64,000 nucleotides of DNA, from the NCBI GenBank assembly GCA_902806595.1, contig CADCXC010000009.1, positions 558,001 through 622,000 of the forward strand, given 5' to 3'. The translations under genes and the position numbers were made by a program. This DNA comes from Pyrenopolyporus hunteri. Lineage: Eukaryota; Ascomycota; Sordariomycetes; Xylariales; Hypoxylaceae. This document shows, piece after piece, positions 58,424 through 64,000 of this stretch (position 1 is the first letter of the stretch; each line of letters begins with the position of its first letter). The notes beneath the pieces were generated by a model. The model was given only the letters and a program-made list of their open reading frames with translations. It searched no databases and was not told the origin of the DNA.

Positions 58424-59284
58424 TCAGATCAGGTGCTTCGATCGGAAGTAGGCGCGTAGGTACATGATCTGCCATCCCCATAGCGCGACCAGCAGTAGGG
58501 TAGTGCCGATGCCGAACCACTTGACTCGGTTGTTGGTGCTCTCGTTCGTGTCGCGCAGCTTCTGCTCTCTCGCCCTCAGGTAGTCCATCTCCCTCACGAT
58601 GTCGGCGATCGCCTCCTCGATGCGGCGCAGCTCCGTCTCGGCGGGCTTGAGCTTCTCGGTAGCCTGGATGGCCGACCAGTCCTTGGCGTCGGCGCCGATG
58701 TCGATGTCGAGCTCCACGGGCCGGCTCGGGTTGTGCATACGCGCTGGTTTGAATTGGTTAAGAGCTTTTTCGTTTGATTTTTCTTAGCCCATTCCCTTCC
58801 CTCGGCAGTAGACCAGGAGGTAGAAGACGGAACAGAAACGGGAGGGAGACCTACCATGCGTCATGATGTTCTCGAAGCACACGTCGAAGGCGGCGTCGGC
58901 GTGCGAGGTGAAGACTACGCGCTTCTCGCCTACCACGTCTTTCGGCTTGCCGTACTCGTTGCCGGCGTTATCCAAAATCTAAATATTCGGAAGTTCGAAG
59001 CTAGGGTTAGCCACGTTGTCCTGACGCTTGCGACGGGCAAGGTCGAATTCGGGCCTTGGGTGGAAACGTACGTGCATGTTCACAATCATGCCATCTCCTT
59101 TGCTACCGCCGACGGTAGCTGTGACAACTACCAATGTGTCCTTGGCGACAAAGTTTCGTATACATCGCTCCGTCTTCTTATCGTTGGGTCCTCGTGCTTG
59201 GAGGTCGAACTTCAAGGCGTTGACGGAGGCAATCAGGAGCACGAGGCCGCAGATGTACTGCAGCAATGCTCGCGGCAAAGCCAT
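58424..59284 (-). CDS. ERV25: p24-family COPII vesicle protein Erv25
   Basis: Three exons (59072-59284, 58855-58978, 58424-58743) encode 218 residues; the introns are 93 and 111 nt in compatible phases. The signal peptide is about 1-23. The GOLD domain follows ([63 protein letters not shown], with the conserved Cys pair). Then comes an acidic [13 protein letters not shown] segment, a coiled coil (about 140-185, [17 protein letters not shown]), one membrane span ([19 protein letters not shown]) and the short cytosolic tail YFRSKHLI. p24 proteins cycle between ER and Golgi in COPI/COPII vesicles as hetero-oligomers and sort GPI-anchored cargo. The tail and length identify the Erv25 branch. The gene is divergent from the U1-C gene with 559 bp between starts. 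Confidence 0.93.
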
Positions 59285-59843
59285 TGTGTGGTTTGATGTG
59301 TCGACTTCCGCTGCGGGCGAAACCGGTATCGTTCTTCGTCTTTCCCCGGTCGAAGTCGAAGTCGTTGCGAGATGGAAAGAGAGAAAAGGGCCTCGAGCGG
59401 TACGATGTGAAACTACGATGTAAAACCAAAGAAACGAAAAGCTAACAACTTTTAGTTAGGGATTCAGGTACGTCCATGTACCATTGTACCGAGTAGTTAA
59501 ACGTGTTCAAGTGTCCCGCCAATTAGACTTCTTAGATTCGAGCTTTCCAATAGCCTTGCAGATAGGACAGTCACGTGCCCATAAGCCTCGCCAGTTGACC
59601 GGGGGGTTTCTCCATTTATTTTTCGCGTCCAAGCTTCTAGCTCCGTCGAACTTTTTGTACATATGTGCAAATGCGGGTACCTGTGTTCTCGTATCTTTTC
59701 CTTGTATCTTTAACATCTTCAACCATTCGCGGCAAACTCAATCCATCCGAAAGCGTATCTTCTTCCCTTTCGCCGCCAGCCATCTAGATATCCATCCTCA
59801 CCCACCATCATTAGATCGCAGCACAGATTATACCGCCGTCAAG
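59285..59843. other. Divergent promoter between erv25 and the U1-C gene
   Basis: 559 bp between two opposed start codons. The U1-C side is T/C-rich leader (59690-59840). A long open frame (59484 onward, plus) reads into the U1-C start codon in a different context and is not taken as coding. Confidence 0.6.
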
Positions 59844-60742
59844 ATGCCAAAATGTAAGTTTTCCCCCTCCCAAACCACACCCTTGAATTGGTGAGCTTCC
59901 ATCTTGCAGCAGTGGCAATTCTATCATCCTCCGAAGAAAACAAGAAACACGCGGACACATTAGGTCAAAGCTAACATAACAAATCCAATCCAGTCTTCTG
60001 TGACTACTGCGACGTCTACCTGACGCACGACTCCATGAGCGTGCGCAAGGCCCACAACAGCGGCCGCAACCACCTGCGCAACGTCGTCGACTACTACCAG
60101 CAGATCGGGCACGAGAAGGCCCAGTCCGTCATCGACTCCATCACCTCCTCCTACGCCGCCGAGGGCCAGGCGCACGCTAATCCCATGCTGCCCCAGAACC
60201 AGCCCGGCGCTGCCGCCGCCGCCGCCGCCGCAGCCCAGGCTGGCTTCCCCGGCCTCCCCCCGCCGCCCTTCAACTTCCCCGCCGGCATGCCGCCGCCGCC
60301 TTTCCCTGGTCTACCTGGTGGCGTGCCGCCTCCGCCTGGCGGCGCGTTCCCTCAGGGTCTGCCTCGTAAGTCCCTCCCTCCGTCCACCACCCCCCCTCTA
60401 CTCTTCTCTTCTCTTCCCTTCCAATCCCGCCAACTTCCTCCGCGCCGTAGCAAGAACTCGTAGCTAACCTCCAACCCAACAGCACCCCCCGGCCAAGCCG
60501 GCCGCGGTCTCCCACCCCCTCCCTTCGCCACGGGACCCGGCGGCCTCCCCATCCCGCCTCCCGGCTCTGGCCTGCCCTTCCCCCCTCCGCCAGGTGGTCT
60601 TCCGTTCCCGCCACCCGGCGCAGCGGGCGCCGGCGCGCCGCCCTTCCCGTTCCCCGGCATGCCGCCGCCGAGCCAGGGCTTCCCGACGCCGCCCGGGGCT
60701 GCTGGCGGCTTCCCGCCCCCTCCCGGGCCGCCTGGACGCTAG
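59844..60742 (+). CDS. YHC1: U1 small nuclear ribonucleoprotein C (U1-C)
   Basis: Three exons (59844-59853, 59994-60365, 60483-60742) encode 213 residues. Exon 1 is only 10 nt (ATG CCA AAA T); intron 1 (140 nt) has a GCTAAC branch site, and splicing restores [17 protein letters not shown]. The U1-type C2H2 zinc finger uses C6, C9, H24 and H30 ([10 protein letters not shown]), followed by [15 protein letters not shown]. After about residue 65 the protein is low complexity: an Ala run, then Pro/Gly/Phe repeats ([22 protein letters not shown]), as in other ascomycete U1-C proteins. Intron 2 (117 nt) falls within this repeat region. U1-C stabilises pairing of U1 snRNA with the 5' splice site in the nucleus. 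Codons are strongly C/G-ending. Confidence 0.96.
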
Positions 60743-62313
60743 AGTCGTGCGGGTGATGATGATGCGAGCCGCGGCCCGCGGGTGAAGGGGGCGGGAGGAG
60801 GAGGAGAACGAGGTGGTGGTGAGACGAGGGAGTCGAGGCCGGATCAGCGGCCGCGTCAACAGCCGCAACGACAACAACGACAGTAACAGTATCCCTCCCA
60901 ATAAGGGGGCGCTCAGATTGCTTGTACCCTAGGGGGCTAGCGATAAGGCGAGCGTCTGCAAAAGGTGGGAGTAGAGGTTCCTAGTCATGCTCCGCTTACG
61001 ACGGGAAGACGACTGTCGGACCACCCCCAGATGTGGAATCGAGTCCTGGGACGCATTGCTATATAATGGGGTTGGTATATCGAACCCGACGCATTTGTTC
61101 TCTTTCACCCGTGCGGACTATATGAGAAGTCTAACGAGCGATACCATCCCAACTACTTCGAGAGCATCTCACGGCCGACTAAACGACGACTAAGGAGCGA
61201 AGAGAGATTGATGTACGCACTACGAAACGAAAGGGACCTAGACAAAATATCCAGTGTCAAGGAACTTGGTTGCAAGGCACGGCGTTACGGGGAAAGGATG
61301 GATCACGGCATTATTTGATTGGATTCGACTGTTTTCTTTCTTCTTTCCTGGGGGGATATACCCGCCTTAGCTAGCCGTAGTAACTTGTACAATACCGTAG
61401 CGTGCTCATAATGAAATCAAAAATCGTCGAGGACGCTCAAGGGTATTCACTCATCTAAGCGTTAACTAAAAACGTGGTAAAATTGGCGATGCGGATGAAG
61501 CATTGCTTCCCTTTTCTTTTGTTTGGTATTTGTTGGCGTACGTCTGTCGCTAGTTGGAAATATGATGTCTATTCTTTCCTCCTTCACCATCATAACACAA
61601 TAACAACGTCAGCAATGGGTAGTAGCAGCATAGGTTGTAGCCCAGTCAGGACAGCAACAAGCGGAAACAACATCGTAAAACAGCAACATCGGAAACGAGT
61701 CCCAGACTCAGTTTCAAAGGAGTAGAAAGATGGAAACGAAAAAGATAACTCATCATCACTTGCTCAGTCCAAATGGATAAGTCAATGGATATTCATATCA
61801 CTCCTCTTTCCCTTTCTCTCTCCGCCTCTCTCTCTTCATGTGTATCAGAAACTCCAAAACAAGGGTGTAAAAGCAAATGATAAAAGCATAATCGGATCTC
61901 ATCAGCATCATTCCCATCGTCATTCCTTCCCTCCCTCTTACCTTCCTTACCCGCACCCATATGCAGCGCACATGGTGGAAGAAAAAAGCCAAAAACATCA
62001 AACGTTAACCTTGTATCTCGTCCTTTTTTAAAAACACGTAAAGGGGGTCACCAGTTGGAAATAACCAGAAAATCAACTCATGATATGGGGGGAATATGAA
62101 GGGCCTATTTTCTCGTAGCTCGTATGCGTCGTCAGGAATAGATCGGTTATTTATCGTTTATGGGGTATTGGTGTTAGTTGTGATGATAGAACGTTGTACA
62201 GCGCATGTAGCGGGCTGCAATCTTGAACGTTTAATCTAAAGCAGAACGAGGATCCCGTCCACGGTGTCGAGCTAGAAGACAACCCTTATACAGCCCGGAA
62301 GTTGGGATATAGA
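60743..62313. other. Intergenic between convergent genes
   Basis: The U1-C gene and the large minus gene converge on this 1.6-kb stretch, so it holds two 3' flanks. A/G-rich segments lie near 60780-60850 and 61700-61760. Short frames only; no RNA gene or long repeat seen. Confidence 0.6.
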
Positions 62314-64000
62314 TTAGACACGGAGAGATCCTCGGCGTTGATATTCGTCAGGATGACTATGGTACATCTTCTCGTTCGGTGCAGACGAGAGATGGGACGC
62401 GGTTTGGTACGAAGGTCCTTTATAACTGTTGCGCTTGATGACATCACCTACGCCATCCCGGACCTCGCGTGGACCACTTATCTTCTGTCGGAGGGCGTCG
62501 GTGCGTTTCTGTCGCCGATGTTCGCTCAATCTGCGCTGAAGATTCTGCGGCTTATACTGCTCTAACTTGTCTTGCCAGTTAGGGAAAAGCCTACGACCCC
62601 GGTCGTCCACACGTTTCTCGGCGCCCCAAATGCGTCGAGTCGGATGGTCTGGCGCGGTGGACGGTCGGTCCTCGGAATCGTAATCCCGGGAATCTCGGCG
62701 GTCGCTCCGTTCAACACTGCTATAGCTATCACGATGTCTCATCACGCGAAGTCTACCGCTCGGTGTGCGCTTGACGGTGCGGCGCTCCGGGCCGCGTTGA
62801 CTAGGAACCGTATAGTGATCCTCGTCCTCGATAGGTAGTATAGCAAACGTACGTTTCAATTGCTCGCTCAAGCTTCTACGCCGAGGAGCTGGGCGGTTGT
62901 CGATAGGCGGATACATATAAAGCTTCTCAACTTCAGCAGGGACGTCGTTTGCCCAATCGTCGTAGTCATCATCCTCATCGAAAGTAGGCCGCCAAAACGG
63001 ATGTAGTTTCGACTCGTCAGCCGGCGGATCTTCGGCCGTGGGATATCGGCGCGATCTCACATCCCTACTCTTATCGGGTACCGGGTTTTCGGCCGTCTCT
63101 TTTCGAATTCCCTTTGAAAGAGATAGAGTTCGCGACAGGAAGCCAGAGGGGCGAGCATTATCCGTACTCTTGCGAAGACTAAACGCACGACGGACTAGGG
63201 AAGGCCGCTTTTGGATCTCCTCAAAATAGTTCCCCAACATCTTTTCTTTTTCGGCTGCAGGGGTAAGCCCAGACGGCGTGGCTGGGATGAACTTGATTGC
63301 TGGCGGTTCGGGGGGAGCTCGCGGGTTTCTAAGAGGAGAATCTACATCCGCCATCGAGAAACGGTGCTGCGGAGGGGTTGCGGGGGTGCCGTCTGGACCG
63401 CTCGCAATAATCTTAGGGTAATCTGGGACCTTCTCCATTTCTGTGGCATCCCTCGCCTGGGTAGGTTCCGGCCCTCGCAACGCGTTTGCAGCCGCGGCAG
63501 GGTCGACGGGTTTCGACATATGATCAACCATCAGGACGGATTTGTTTTGGTGCGGGTAAATATTAACGGCCATCGCTTCCGAGATATCTGCCGCAGAATG
63601 AGTCCCGTTTGTCTCGACAGACGCTTGAGAAAATGGGGTGTTGTACGCTGTGAGCCGTTTGCCGAAGAATGGATCCCCGTTGTTATCCACAAGAAATTTG
63701 TGGTCGTGGACAGTTTCTCTGTGAGACTCGACGGATGGAGCCGATTCAGGATGTCTCTGATTAGGGTGACTGCTCATATACTCGACGGGAGGTGCACGTT
63801 CCACCGTGACCTGAGGTGGTTGGTGCTGTTGATGTTGTGGTGGCTGCTGCTCTCGTTGTTGTTGTTGTTGTTCTTGTTGCCTCTGCTGTTGCTGTTTACT
63901 CTCTTGCTCCAGGAAAGTATTGTGCGCTTTTAGACTCTCCGCAGTTAGTGACCCAGCCCGAGAGCCAGCCCTGGATCCGTTTCTGCTAGTTGGGGCCGAG
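62314..64000 (-). CDS. Large disordered protein of unknown function (5' end outside window)
   Basis: The frame is open from the right edge to a stop at 62314, giving at least 561 residues without an intron; the start lies beyond the window. The N-terminal visible part is Ser/Arg-rich (RNGSRAGSRAGSL) and then polyglutamine-rich (QQQQRQQEQQQQQREQQ), coded by 63835-63910. The remainder is polar and charged, with SP/TP sites and no signal peptide or membrane span. Short blocks that look conserved are ILPIEDEDHYTVPSQRG preceded by RRRSLSEQLKRTFA, FWRPTFDEDDDYDDW and LFPNWQDKLEQYKPQNLQ. I do not recognise a named domain. It may be a cytoskeletal, signalling or nuclear scaffold protein; this is open. 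Long, clean coding density makes the gene itself secure. Confidence 0.75.
   Translation of the reverse strand, partial: SAPTSRNGSRAGSRAGSLTAESLKAHNTFLEQESKQQQQRQQEQQQQQREQQPPQHQQHQPPQVTVERAPPVEYMSSHPNQRHPESAPSVESHRETVHDHKFLVDNNGDPFFGKRLTAYNTPFSQASVETNGTHSAADISEAMAVNIYPHQNKSVLMVDHMSKPVDPAAAANALRGPEPTQARDATEMEKVPDYPKIIASGPDGTPATPPQHRFSMADVDSPLRNPRAPPEPPAIKFIPATPSGLTPAAEKEKMLGNYFEEIQKRPSLVRRAFSLRKSTDNARPSGFLSRTLSLSKGIRKETAENPVPDKSRDVRSRRYPTAEDPPADESKLHPFWRPTFDEDDDYDDWANDVPAEVEKLYMYPPIDNRPAPRRRSLSEQLKRTFAILPIEDEDHYTVPSQRGPERRTVKRTPSGRLRVMRHRDSYSSVERSDRRDSRDYDSEDRPSTAPDHPTRRIWGAEKRVDDRGRRLFPNWQDKLEQYKPQNLQRRLSEHRRQKRTDALRQKISGPREVRDGVGDVIKRNSYKGPSYQTASHLSSAPNEKMYHSHPDEYQRRGSLRV

Noticed and set aside
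59484..59894. 136-codon plus frame running into the U1-C start
   Set aside because: It is the pyrimidine-rich leader and intron of the U1-C gene; U1-C starts at MPK after 59843 and needs splicing.

Overview
The window is nuclear DNA of a filamentous ascomycete (Pezizomycotina; the protein set and gene style suggest a Sordariomycete, perhaps Xylariales, but this is inference). Genes are separated by long gaps. Most are interrupted by short GT-AG introns of about 50-150 nt with CTAAC-type branch sites. Almost every product belongs to a eukaryotic or specifically fungal family: Atf1-type bZIP, MBF1, Cdt1, Dsn1/Mis13, SDHAF2, Erv25, U1-C. I worked out exon structures by hand from splice signals and family conservation; coordinates below are genomic spans, with exon limits in the evidence text.

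Layout. 1-3.3 kb: a truncated secreted DOMON/cytochrome-domain gene and a complete secreted PI-PLC-X-like phosphodiesterase, both on minus. 3.3-9.9 kb: a gene desert with at least one decayed gene. 9.9-16.7 kb: a small bZIP regulator, a Pus9-type tRNA pseudouridine synthase, a hotdog thioesterase and a Gfo/Idh/MocA oxidoreductase; the last two are tail to tail only 9 bp apart. 16.7-22 kb: a desert holding a large GGTCG/CCGAC low-complexity tract. 22-33.1 kb: a GPI-anchored Cys-rich secreted protein, a GFA-family protein, a DUF1365 membrane protein, MBF1, Cdt1 with an MCB/E2F-like promoter cluster, and a 77-residue small protein gene. 33-38.9 kb: desert. 38.9-40.7 kb: an NCS1 purine/cytosine permease. 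40.7-50.2 kb: desert with a decayed gene near 43 kb. 50.2-64 kb: the gene-dense end, with Atf1, Dsn1, SDHAF2 (with an apparent homopolymer frameshift), Erv25, U1-C, and the 3' part of a large disordered protein that runs off the window.

How they relate. There is no operon or clear biosynthetic cluster. The right half is housekeeping: transcription and stress (Atf1, MBF1), replication licensing and chromosome segregation (Cdt1, Dsn1), mitochondrial complex II assembly (SDHAF2), ER-Golgi traffic (Erv25) and splicing (U1-C). The left half is more accessory: secreted proteins and single enzymes set among deserts that carry decayed reading frames and may have been affected by RIP-like C-to-T mutation (not measured).

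I did not find a convincing new multi-gene system. The best leads are the SDHAF2 homopolymer frameshift, the compact ACGCG element cluster upstream of cdt1, an NCS1 permease lacking canonical binding residues, a recurring palindromic TACCTA/TAGGTA motif scattered through the intergenic DNA, and several unrecognised or decayed genes.
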